This document shows, piece after piece, positions 32,290 to 42,469 of a stretch of DNA of 64,000 bases. A program made the translations under genes and the position numbers. Source of the DNA: Microplitis mediator (taxonomy: Eukaryota; Arthropoda; Insecta; Hymenoptera; Braconidae); the NCBI RefSeq assembly GCF_029852145.1, contig NC_079974.1, forward strand, positions 3,289,001-3,353,000, in the 5' to 3' direction. The notes beneath the pieces are model-generated. The model made no database searches, was not told the DNA's origin, and saw only the letters and a program-made list of their open reading frames with translations. Every line of letters starts with the position of its first letter. Positions within the stretch are counted from its first letter, which is position 1.

Positions 32290-34493
32290 ATGGGTCGCTT
32301 GAATAAATGCTGTAATCCTTTCAATAAAACAAATCATAAAAAAATAATTAAAAATCTAGTTTTGATTACAAACAATCGTGCTGATGAATTCAAATATTTT
32401 ATTGGAAATTATATGTGTAAATCGTGTGTAAGGGCTACTTATTTGGGTCGAAAACCTGAAATTTCTGGTGAATTATCAGTTAATAATTGTTCTGATGTCA
32501 ATGCGCCTGGATCATCGAATTATGATATTGAAGATAATGAAAAAAAAGATCCTTCTTTCCGATGTGATCCTGTCGACAACAAATTAAAAATTGATAATGT
32601 TAATAAAGTGTTATCAGAGATGGGTGAACCTCGGATCAAAGTGAAGCGACTATCAAACGCAACGGAATGTCAAAAAGCTTTAAAGAGTGTTATGATTAGT
32701 GTAGTAAATAATGATAACAATAAACTAAATAATAACATTGATTCTAAAAATCTCCTGCTTAATAATTTTAAATCTGCTTTTAATAGTAAAAATTGTAGAG
32801 CTGAGAAAATTCAAGTTTTGACCACGCTTCCTCCAGATTGGTCGATAAAAATGATAAGGAGAGAATTTAAAGTTTCCAAACGAATGGTTAAATTGGCAAA
32901 AAAAATCAGGGAAGAAAAGGGATTCGCTTCACAGCCCACAATTAAAAAAGGAAATACTCTAAAAAATGAAACAATCGAGCGCATTAAAGCTTTTTATTTG
33001 TCGGATGATGTCAGTCGCGTAATGCCTGGAATCAAAGATTGTATATCGGTGATAGAAAACGGAATTAAAATTCATAAACAAAAACGATTATTATTATTTA
33101 ATGTTCATGAGTTATACAAAAAATTCACAGAAGCTTTTCCCGACGAGAAAGTTGGACAAACAAAATTTCAAAATCTCCGTCCACGCGAATGTATATCTGC
33201 CGGCAAGAGTGGTACTCATAATGTGTGTGTGTGTAAAATTCATCAAAATATTAAACTACAGTTGAACGGATTAAAAAATGAACTAAAAAAAAAGGGAACA
33301 ATTTTATCAGAAACTTCGAATGATTTCATTAAAAGCTCTGTTTGCCAAGAATCAACATCATTGTGTTATTTTTCTGACTGTACTAAATGCCCAGGAGCTG
33401 ATAACGTTATAAATAAATTGAAACTATTACTTGATAATCATGAAATTGATGAAATTACATACAGCCAATGGAAAAGTACCGACAGGTAAGGAAAACTTCT
33501 TTCACAAAAAATAACTTTATTAGACTTTTAATAATGAAATAATTAGATTTTGTCCATTTAAATTGTTCATTTTTTTTGTTGTTCGTTTTTTTTTTTTATT
33601 AATTACATTTAATTAAACTGCTTGAAATTTACAGGACTGAAATAGTTGAAGAGAAGAATAACAAAGAAGATTACTTTAATGATTTAAAACAAAAATGGCC
33701 TGAATTATTGAAACATGATTTTCTTGCAAGAGCTCAGGCATCATATTTTACCGAAAAGAAGGAATCCGTGGAGGATGGAGAATTCATTGTCTGTCTTGAT
33801 TTTTCTGAAAATTATACTTTTTTTGTACAAGACGCAATCCAGTCTCATCATTGGGCTAACACTCAGGCTACAATTCACCCTTATGTAGTTTATTATAGAG
33901 AAAATGAAGAAATGAAACATGAAAACTACGTAATAATTTCTGAAAAAGTTAGCCACGACGCCAGTTCAGTTCATCTTTTCAATTTCAAATTGATTAAATT
34001 CTTAAAAAATAAGTTCGGAGCAGATAAGGTTAAAAAAATTTGCTATTTTTCGGACGGAGCTGCTTCTCAGTACAAAAATAAGTATAATTTTGCAAATTTA
34101 ATAAACCATAAAGAAGATTTTAATGTTGACGCAGAATGGAACTTTTATGCTACATCTCACGGGAAAGGAGCATGTGATGGTTTGGCAGGAAGTGTCAAAA
34201 GACAAGCTTATCGTGCAAGTCTTCAGAGGGATAATGATAATCACATCACTAATGGGATTTCATTGTTTGAATGGGCTGAAAAATCATTTAAAAAAGTTAA
34301 TTTTGGTTTCTGCTCTCAACAAGACCATGACGCTCATGAACAACAATATAAATCCCGGTATGAGCAATCTGTAACAATTAAAAATACACGACAGTATCAT
34401 CATTATAAAGCTTTAGATGATACATCACTCGAGTGCAAACTTTTTTCCAAAGACATGAAAATCATTAGAAGTAAAGTCTTCAAAAAAAAATGA
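32290..34493 (+). CDS. DDE-type transposase, two exons
   Basis: Exon 1 is 32290-33485 and exon 2 is 33635-34493, joined across a 149-bp GT-AG intron (donor GTAAGG, acceptor TTTACAG). Together they give about 684 residues without a stop. The N-terminal third has a Cys-containing head (CCNPF, CKSCVRATY) and a basic helix-rich segment. A CVCKIHQN Cys/His cluster and CYFSDCTKCPGAD near the end of exon 1 suggest zinc binding. Exon 2 has the catalytic-looking blocks CLDFSENY, QSHHW, YFSDGAASQYKNK and ATSHGKGACDGLAGSVKR, whose conserved acids are plausible DDD/DDE residues. This protein type is widespread in insects and cnidarians, often unannotated. The C-terminus is basic. Expected to cut and paste its own element; superfamily name uncertain. 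Confidence 0.75.
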
Positions 34494-34578
34494 TGCAATA
34501 CCGATAGATTTGTGATTAAGTTATATCTTATTTATATATTTTCTTCGTTTATTGAATAATAAGAAAACTATTTTATTA

Positions 34579-35192
34579 ATTAATTTTATGTCATGTGTTT
34601 TAATAAAATTATTCATAAAATAACATTATTTTTATTAAAAAAATAAAGTATTTCTTCTTATTTACAATTACTGAGTAGATTAAAAGGTAAGTGAATGACG
34701 CGCGGCAGCGCGCCGTACCGACAGCGCTCACCGCCCGTCATAAATAAATTTTTTTTGTTCAATCTATTCGCGAGCACTCAAATTTTCTTGCGGATTCTGT
34801 TACTTTGATGTTTAATGCATAATACCAAAAAAAAAAAATTTTGTTTTTTGAGGGAGAAGTCATTAAAATTTTCATTTGTTAACTAAAAAGTTAATTAACA
34901 ATATGAAAATTAATAAATAATTTGAACTTTTATATATCATATTAAAGTACAACTATTGAACTATGAACCCTGAAAGTTTCATTAAAATATCTTTAATAGC
35001 TTTTTATTTATTGATTTTTTAATTAAAAGTCATAAAAATTTTCATTAAACAAAAACATGTTGTTAAAATAAAAATTTTCAAAAACTGTTTTAGGAATTAA
35101 TTATTCATAGTAAATACTTCATGAAAAAATATTCATACCTAAATTTAATGATCAAGTGGTAAAGGGGGGGTCCACTTCACGTGATCTTGCTC
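34579..35192. repeat. Right terminal inverted repeat of the DNA transposon
   Basis: Complement of 31337-31951. Confidence 0.85.
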
Positions 35193-35219
35193 AGTTACCG
35201 ATGCAAAATAATCAGAAAA

Positions 35220-35420
35220 ATAACTGCGTCGGTATCCGCGAGCCAATTGAATTTTTTTTTAAAAAGAGGGGAAATTTTCTCACCTGTGAGTGGCTCGCAG
35301 TTACCGATACGAAATAATAACAATAGTAATTGCGTCGGTATCTGCGATCCAATGACAATGTAATCAAAGTCACGAGAAAAATTTTGTATAATTTTCGGTG
35401 GCCTATAAAAATTATATGGA
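35220..35420. promoter_or_regulatory. Array of CCAAT-containing modules
   Basis: Contains GTCGGTATCCGCGAGCCAA (35228), TGGCTCGCAGTTACCGATAC (35290, inverted) and GTCGGTATCTGCGATCCAAT (35334), followed by CGGTGGCCTATAAAAATTAT (35397), a TATA-like box. The partner arm near 59100-59300 has fewer units. No downstream gene is supported; the 75-90 residue frames here span the modules on the opposite strand and are not convincing. Possibly a relic promoter. Confidence 0.4.
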
Positions 35421-35743
35421 ATTTTTCGGTGATAAACATTTTGACACTCGATGATTTTCTTTGACATCTTGGGTGCCCAAGTGTAATTAATTTACTTACG
35501 AAATAATAAAATAAAATAATTTTAATTTTTCAATCTACACTTAGAGAATTTTACGGTATTTTTCACGTAATATTTTATAGAAAAATTACTATACGTATTG
35601 TATAGCACGACGGCATTATAAAATTTGTAATTTTGACAAAGCAACATATTTAAATTTATTTTAAAAATTTCTACTGGCTACATCGCAATTTATTATACTG
35701 AATTAGAGTATTGAGTATAAAATGAAAGCAACAAATGAAAAAA

Positions 35744-36535
35744 AAATCGGTCTGTCAGTTGACCCTGCGGGCCAGCCCCAAAACTTCCCGCTGTTTTCGA
35801 GCTCAAGAACCTCGAAAACATTATTGTGAATACATTTTCGAGCTCGAAAATACATTTGTATGCTGTTGTTTTCGAAAAAAAAACGTTTTTCACCATTTTT
35901 TCTCCAACGATATCTCTCAAACGAATAAACCGATTGAGACGGTTGAGGTGGCAATCGACGCGTTTTATCAAATTCTAAAGCTGATCAAATTTTGAATTCG
36001 ATTTATCGAGTCGTTTTTGAGATATTTCAGAAAAAATAAAAAAAATTTTTTTTTTAATTCTTTCGACAACGGTTTCTTTTGGACGAATAAACCGATTTTG
36101 ATGGTTGAGGTGGCATTCGACGCGGCTTATAAAGCTCTAGAGCCCAGTTCATTTTGGAATCAATCCATCGAGCACATTAAAAGTTATCAAAAAAAAACAT
36201 TTTTGCAAAAATTTTATTTTTGGAATATCTCTGAACGAGCCTTACCGATCAAGCTCAATTTTCTCACGGCTTCAAGATATTGACAATCCGCGTCGAATGA
36301 CACCTTAAAGTTCAAAAGCGGTTCATCCGTTCAAAAGATACAGGTATTTACATACGTACGTACGTACGTACATACATACACTCGGATATGATCTTGAAAT
36401 TAGTCAGAATAGCTTCCTAGGACCTCAAAACGTCGACATCTGATGGAAATTCGATTTTTGTAAATCGGACCGAAACCAATAACTTCCCGAATTTTTGAAA
36501 ATTTACAATTTTCTTAGCGGGAAGTTAAAAATTCA
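35744..36535. repeat. Dispersed repeat of the GCGGGAAGTT family
   Basis: About 0.8 kb from TCGGTCTGTCAGTTGACCCT to TTAGCGGGAAGTTA, with an ACGT microsatellite at 36350-36385. Mirror copy at 57961-58757. No coding capacity. Confidence 0.8.
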
Positions 36536-37680
36536 TAATTTTCAAAGAATATTTCGATATTTTCTGTCTGCTTCCACTAATAAACCGATTTTTCTCTTCC
36601 CGACCTCAAAAATTCAAGAATTTTATATCAATAAAGTTTCTATTCATTTATTTTAATAATTTAAATTTTTAAGAATTATGAAAATCTTAATTTTAAAATT
36701 ACGGCTCTCTTTTTAGACCTAAGAAAAAATAATAAGAGACATTTTTTTTTTTTAATTAAATTTCCTAGGACTTTTGCTTAAAAAATTTTTTTCGACAACC
36801 AATATTTTTTCCGTAATGTCAAAAATTTGACACCAGTATTTATTATTGCTTGATTTTAAATTAAAGCAAAAATCTTGGCCCTATTTATGACACTGAAAGT
36901 AGCCGACGTCTAATTTTTGAATTTTTTTTTTAAACATGACATTTTAAAAAATTGCACCTATAGTTTTTTTAATTTTATATATGAGCAATTTTTTTTTTTT
37001 TAATTAAATTCTTGAAAAATACATTTGAAAATTTTTAACTGTCTGCTAACTTCAGGATCATATTTTTTTTTTAAATTTTTTATTCAAAGATAATTTGTAT
37101 TTTTTAAAAATAGAAAGTGATATTTTGAATTAAATTTTTGATTTTTATTCTGCATTCATTAAAAAATTTTATAAAAATTTAATTTGGAAAAATTAACTAA
37201 GTGTAAGTGCAGTAGACATCCGACAATTTTTTAATTACATCTAAAAAAATTAAATAAGTAAAGTAATAAAATTTTTTAAAAATGCATCTACTAAATTTCG
37301 AATTGTCTAAATATGAATTTTTTTTTTTTATTTTGTAAACATTTTAATTTATTATTTCAAAGTTTAAAAAATTGTCAGATGTTCGCTAACTTTACTGTCA
37401 TAAAAATTAATTATTACTCTTAAAATAAAATTACTTATATAAAATAATTAATTATATTAAAATCAAAACAAAAAGAGGATTTCGTTTTATTAATATTTTA
37501 TTTTTCAAAAGACATAATTAAGTCTATGGTGCATTATCATTAATTTTAATTATTATTATTTAATTATTTACAAAAAATATATTAAACTTATTAAATAAGA
37601 AGTAAATTTTTAAAATATAATTTACTATTTTACTATTTACATGAAAAACTTAATATTTAATTTATGAAAATAATAAAACC
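36536..37680. other. AT-rich spacer downstream of cyclin T
   Basis: Very AT-rich, with several CTGCTAACTTCAGGATCAT-like phrases that recur elsewhere in the window (2030, 13250, 57445), so it contains degraded repeat. No gene supported. Confidence 0.5.
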
Positions 37681-37746
37681 TACAATAATATTTTACAATA
37701 AAAAATAACTGGATGATAAATAATTATGTACAAAAAATTATTGAAA

Positions 37747-38850
37747 CTACAAAAGCTTACGTCTCTTAGCAGAACACAAAATACTGCCCATGTCGTAATT
37801 ATTTTGACGCTTACGGCTGTGGTCCAGATCCGCTTCAGTTGAGGGTACAAGCTGGCAGGTACTTCCAATGGAATTATCCTGAACTTCTACATCAGGAGGT
37901 GAAGAAGTCGATGATCCATCTGATTCAGATTTTTTCTTCATCAGTCTATCACGATACTCGTGATAGCTGATTTTTCGTCGAGTCCTTGGCTTCTCGACTT
38001 CAGGGTTACCGGAAACGATTTCTGGATTCGATGAACTGGGGGTCGTCGCTATCCGATTCACTGCAGTCACTTTGACCGATGGATTTTTAAATAATCCCAT
38101 CACCCGGTTTTTTATCCTGGGTGACATTTTATCTAAAACCGCTTTGAACTCCCGGTCCATCTTAATCAGTAAATCGAAGGTCACTTTGGTGTCGAGGAGC
38201 CAAAACCAAAGATTCCCGTCTATGACTTGGGGAATCTTCCACTGCGATGATTGGATGGTGAAATAAATACAGAATGACGCCACAACTGCCGGTTTATATT
38301 TCACGCACATTGACGTCATCTGTAAAGTGTAATTAGCCATCTGCAGGAAAATCTTGCATAATTCCTTGCAAGCTTTTATTCCCCCACAGAATTTCTTGAT
38401 GTAATGATGAGGGTGACTAACCCCCATCTTGAATCCAAGTGTTCCCAGAAGAAGTTGCTCATTTGAAGTTAGTGCCTTGACCTTCTCCTGGTTCTCGGCA
38501 AAAGTAGTGTCCAGTTGGTGAACTTCGTATTTGTTGAGGCAGACATGAAGAGCGCTGATGACCGCCTGCGATTTTTGTGGCTCTTCTTCCACCTTTGCCG
38601 CCAGAAAAATCGCTGCCGTGGCAATTTCATACCGGTGAAACTTGGCTAATGAATGGTGAATAAAGAATCTGTGCATGTACACAATGGCAGTGTGCACACA
38701 GACTTCTGACAACTTTAGCCGCTTGCCCAAATCAGTTATAAGGTAAGCGGCTTGTTGATTGTGATCTAGCTCCTTCTCCGCGCTGATGCCATCCTTGGAA
38801 CTAGGAGAGTTCTTCAACTCTTCTTTGTTAAAATACCACTTTTGAGCCAT
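37747..38850 (-). CDS. Truncated intronless cyclin T (left copy)
   Basis: 367 residues, identical to the copy at 55656-56759 except Asn31 (Lys there). It begins MAQKWYFNKEELKNSPS, the usual cyclin T start. Two cyclin boxes span about residues 30-145 and 150-265, with HRYEIATAAIFLAAKVEEEP as the signature of the first. Cyclin T binds CDK9 to form P-TEFb, which phosphorylates the RNA polymerase II tail and releases paused polymerase. Family members are 700-1100 residues long; here the His-rich and PEST-like C-terminal half is absent and the protein ends in Ser-rich sequence with a basic KRRK motif, a likely nuclear signal. No introns, so probably a retrocopy or tandem-derived gene. Both copies are open, implying use. 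Confidence 0.88.
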   Translation of the reverse strand: MAQKWYFNKEELKNSPSSKDGISAEKELDHNQQAAYLITDLGKRLKLSEVCVHTAIVYMHRFFIHHSLAKFHRYEIATAAIFLAAKVEEEPQKSQAVISALHVCLNKYEVHQLDTTFAENQEKVKALTSNEQLLLGTLGFKMGVSHPHHYIKKFCGGIKACKELCKIFLQMANYTLQMTSMCVKYKPAVVASFCIYFTIQSSQWKIPQVIDGNLWFWLLDTKVTFDLLIKMDREFKAVLDKMSPRIKNRVMGLFKNPSVKVTAVNRIATTPSSSNPEIVSGNPEVEKPRTRRKISYHEYRDRLMKKKSESDGSSTSSPPDVEVQDNSIGSTCQLVPSTEADLDHSRKRQNNYDMGSILCSAKRRKLL

Positions 38851-39584
38851 TTTTATTCACAATTTTTCACTGTTAATTTAACTTCACTGGAAACTTTCTT
38901 ACTCTGCACTGGAACAGCTTAAGCACTTTGAAATAACACAATTTGGTTTTTTCCGTAACTTTTGAAATATTCTCAGATGAACTGTTGGGTATGAAGTTCG
39001 AGAATTAAGTGAGGAAATATTGACAAGACACTAAAATTTAAGGGATTTTATAACAAAAGAAATTGTCACAACAATGGGTATGAGGGGAATTAAAAAGTAA
39101 TAGTTTGGGGCTGAAGAAATGTACCTGATGTAATTAGGGAAAGGTAATTAGACTTAGAACTCACAATATTATGGTCATTAAGGTCTGCATATTCACGTTT
39201 GAACGTAATTACTATTCCTGTGAAAGACCAAATGGCAAATAATTAAGTTTGTCATTATATATTTATGCCGAAATCTCAAATAATAGATTTAAAATTTCCT
39301 GAAAATTAAAGTATACGAAAATAAATTACCTGTGTACATTAAGAGGCAACAAAGAACATAATGACGGTAATCAGTAAATAGTATCATTTTGAATAGGTAG
39401 TCTTTCATTTACAATTCAAACGTAAATAATTATAAAATAAATATTAAAATTTATTGTCTATACAGGAAAAATTAATTTTTGGAATTAAAAAATTGTAATT
39501 TGAAAATTAAAAATTTATGATGTGTATTATAAAATTTATTTTTTATATTGACATCTAGGTTTCGGGTTTTAATTGTAACATCAC
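38851..39584 (-). promoter_or_regulatory. Upstream region of cyclin T, left copy
   Basis: On the gene strand TTGTTATAAAATCCC, about 195 nt before the ATG, is a candidate TATA box. The mirror region at 54930-55655 is nearly identical. No further gene. Confidence 0.45.
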
Positions 39585-39790
39585 CCGTGTAAAAAATTGC
39601 GGAATTTCGCCGGTAATTCACAGGTGATCAGCTGAATATCATGTGTAAGTGATATTTTGACAAAAATATGAATTTCAGATGATTTTCGGATGAATATCAA
39701 AAGATGATATGTAAAAAAAAGTTAGTAATAGATTGTAATGATTTTATTCTAAGTTGACACGTAAAATGGAAGATATTTTTTTTTAAATCA
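39585..39790. repeat. Short dispersed repeat (CACAGGTGATCAGCTGAATA family)
   Basis: GTGTAAAAAATTGCGGAATT then CACAGGTGATCAGCTGAATA and about 120 bp more. Mirror copy at 54720-54925, and an independent diverged copy at 59810-59945. Confidence 0.6.
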
Positions 39791-39798
39791 GCAGTAAT

Positions 39799-40910
39799 AG
39801 TTCATCGGCTGTAGAGGAGGTCCCGTAAACATTTTGTTGGCACCGGGTAAATCCAACTGTATCTTATGTATTTTGGGCCAAGGATCATGTAAATTGGGTC
39901 CATCTTGTTCAAAAGTGGTGCAAACAATTGTTTATAACAATTTAATTGTTTAAATCAAAATAACTCCCGAACAGCTCGTTTGTTGGGGCAGTGTAGAAAA
40001 AAAAAAATGTTTAGAATAAAAAAATACACAAAAAAGGTATCATGTGTTTTTTTTGCATCTCAAATATTTCGCGAGATATAATAAAAAAACGAGCCAGCGC
40101 TCGGACCTCTCCCTCGCGCACTAGCGACTGCCTATGCGCGAGCTCTCTCTCCGCCAAATCACGTCAGATGCTGGATAGGCCGGAATTTTTCTAAGTTTTT
40201 TACATTAAAAATCATAGAAAAATAAAAAAAAAATCGATTAATTGTCGATATTACCAATCGACAGCATTTTTTCTGAAACGAATTTTTGTCGTATCGTCAA
40301 AAGACGTTTTTTCGTAGTATCGACATTTTTTCGATTTTTTGAACCCATTTCGGACTTTGAAAAGATCCATTTGTTTATAACATTTGTGAACAAAAAAAAA
40401 AACGTCTTTTGACGATACGACAAAAATTCGTTTCAGAAAAAATGCTGTCGATTGGTAATATCGACAATTAATCGATTTTTTTTTTATTTTTCTATGATTT
40501 TTGATGTAAAAAACTTAGAAAAATTCCGGCCTATCCAGCATCTGACGTGATTTGGCGGAGAGAGAGCTCGCGCATAGGCAGTCGCTAGTGCGCGAGGGAG
40601 AGGTCCGAGCGCCGGCTCGTTTTTTTACTATATCTCGCGAAATATTTGAGATGCAAAAAAAACACATGATACCTCTTTTGTGTATTCTTTTATTCTAAAC
40701 ATTTTTTTTCCCCTACACTGCCCCAACAAACCAGCCGTGAGGGAGTTATTTTGATTTAAACAATAAAATTGTTATAAACAATTGTTTGCACCACTTTTGA
40801 ACAAGATGGACACAATTTTCGTGATCCTTGGCCCAAAATACATAAGATACAGTTGGATTTACCCGGTGCCAACAAAATGTTTACGGGACCTCCTCTTCAG
40901 CCGATGGACT
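39799..40910. mobile_element. 1.1-kb foldback element, copy 2, at a duplication breakpoint
   Basis: Ends AGTTCATCGGCTGTAGAGG and complement of AGTCCATCGGCTGAAGAGG. Its left flank mirrors the right flank of the copy at 53614-54707, but its right flank does not match that copy's left flank. The inverted duplication therefore ends within or at this palindromic element. Confidence 0.85.
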
Positions 40911-41340
40911 ATAATAGATAAATCATAAAGTACTCTCAGCGCTTTCGTTGTGGTGTGCAAAAAAAAATTTTTCTACGGTCTAGCTTCGTGAGTTTGGTGT
41001 TATTTAAAAATTTTCGCTTTAATAAATATAAATTTTTGTTGAAAAAAAATGTAGTTTTCAAAATCAAAAATTTAAAAAATAATTGAGTATATTTGAGGTA
41101 ATATTAAATATTCCCGGTTCTAAATTATTGAATTATTTTGTTTTAGATAAAAAAAAATTTTTTTTTAATTTTTTAAAAATGATACTTAAGAATATGGCTG
41201 TTTGTTCCAAAACAAACTTTTTTCTGTCACACACATATCAACTCCTAACATGATTTATCCAATACAGGTAAAATTGAAGGGTGCAGTAATTTGGAAAAGA
41301 GCATTGATAATATTTTATAGTCATGAAATATCTCGATTTT
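40911..41340. other. AT-rich spacer
   Basis: No gene or clear repeat recognised. Confidence 0.4.
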
Positions 41341-41359
41341 AATTAGTTAAAATTAAGAA

Positions 41360-41550
41360 TGGAGGGAGAAAATCAATATCGTCGTGATTGGTTCTTTTTA
41401 AGGAGTGATGGTAAACTTTACCTTTCTGGTAATTGGTTAAAATTTAGTGGAGGGGGTAGTCAAAGTTTATATATACGTCACACGGTCAGTAGCAGTTATT
41501 ACGCTCGAAACGTTGCGCTGTACGCCTCGCAAGGTACATTCTTTATATAT
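41360..41550 (+). promoter_or_regulatory. Core promoter module of the MATH gene family
   Basis: GATTGG, GGTAATTGGT, GTCAAAGTTTATATATACG as TATA, then CACACGGTCAGTAGCAG and a leader with GCGCTGTACGCCTCGC. The initiator is TTATTA rather than TCATTA. Confidence 0.65.
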
Positions 41551-41574
41551 TCACGATCAAGTGTTTGACTTATC

Positions 41575-42027
41575 ATGGACTGTAATTTCCAAAATTCAAC
41601 GTACACAACTGTACACTCCTTCGAACTGGAGTACTTCGACGAACTTCTCTTTATCAACGATGCTGGGACAGTTAGTCCGATGTTCATAGAGTTTGCTTCA
41701 GGTTTCCACGTCAACGACGTTTGGAGCTTCAAAGTAGAGGTTAGCCACGACGAAGAAGATGAACACTGGATCACCTGAGGGATCCTTCCATTGAAATCGG
41801 AGCATTCTGAAATCAGCTTCGAGCTCGAATGCTGTGTGGTGGGTGAGGAAGGTAATCTACTGAGACTGCCTGCAAAAATACAACCTTTCCACGACTACGA
41901 CAATTACGTATACCTCGGGAGTTTCTTCAAACGAAGTGACCCTGACTTATTGCGTCTACTGGTGGACGGAAATCTAATTTTACAGATAGAGCTGACTGTT
42001 CTTCTAGGCGACGATGCAGATAATTAG
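41575..42027 (+). pseudogene. MATH/TRAF-like single-domain gene, copy with nonsense codon
   Basis: Aligned with the intact 20673 gene throughout its 450 bp. Codon 68 reads TGA where the relatives have TTG (after HWIT), leaving only 67 residues. The frame after the stop continues undamaged to the normal end (DDADN) and the histone-type stem-loop is intact. Promoter and 3' end are preserved. This copy lies outside both palindromes, between the cyclin T duplication arms. A 78-residue downstream frame from 41791 is the tail of the same gene, not a separate protein. Confidence 0.8.
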
Positions 42028-42059
42028 ATACTCAGGTTCCCGAACTTTGAGTTGACAAC

Positions 42060-42075
42060 GGCCCTTTTCAGGGCC
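42060..42075 (+). terminator. Histone-type 3' stem-loop, broken MATH gene copy
   Basis: GGCCCTTTTCAGGGCC, 32 nt after the ancestral stop, preceded by GACAAC and followed by ACCAAATT. Confidence 0.85.
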
Positions 42076-42469
42076 ACCAAATTTTTTACACGTAAAAACT
42101 AACTCAAGTCTTATACATACCTCAACTCATATCCTTTGACCAAAACTCTTTCAAAATTAATATTTATTTATTTAATGCCTAATAAAGATTATTAGTCTAA
42201 ATCTTCCCTCCAATATTTTTCCCACATTAATGCCTACTTTTCAAATATTAAAAAACATTAAAAATTTCTATCATATATTTATGATACAATTTACAATTTT
42301 TTTTTCAAACCATTTCAATTATTTATGCGCATAAAATGCTAATTATTATTAATAAAAAAAGAAAAAAAAATCATATTTTTGTTTAAATAAAACTCTGACG
42401 TAACCCAGTTTTTTAATTTTCAGGCAAGAATAGAGCATATCTACGCTCGCGCTTAAGGCATGCAATATA

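Larger units (their letters stand above)
31337..35192. mobile_element. Intact DNA transposon, 0.6-kb TIRs, AGTT target duplication (Sola-like?)
   Basis: The ends are GAGCAAGATCACGTGAAGTG and its complement, flanked by AGTT at 31333-31336 and 35193-35196. The terminal inverted repeats (31337-31951 and 34579-35192) look near-perfect. The enclosed transposase gene is open in both exons, so the element appears autonomous and young. A 4-bp duplication with GAG ends fits my memory of the Sola superfamily, but the assignment is tentative. The inverted duplicate of this locus (59200-59215) lacks the element, giving a paralogous empty site. Confidence 0.85.
35197..39798. repeat. Large inverted duplication (cyclin T), left arm
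   Basis: Reverse complement of about 54708-59240. It holds a cyclin T gene, a GCGGGAAGTT-family repeat and a CCAAT-module array. Beyond 35196 the homology resumes on the far side of the DNA transposon (31212-31336). The inner boundary coincides with the foldback element at 39799-40910. Confidence 0.88.

Noticed and set aside
35195..35467. Overlapping 75-90 residue frames here and at 59039-59314
   Set aside because: They span repeated CCAAT modules and differ by module number between arms; no domain.
38072..38266. 64-residue frame antisense to cyclin T (also 56240-56434)
   Set aside because: Shadow of the strongly conserved cyclin T coding strand.
40238..40423. Open frames inside the foldback elements (also 13300-14444, 53770-54446, 60627)
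   Set aside because: They occur in mirrored pairs because the element is palindromic, with no consistent frame across copies.
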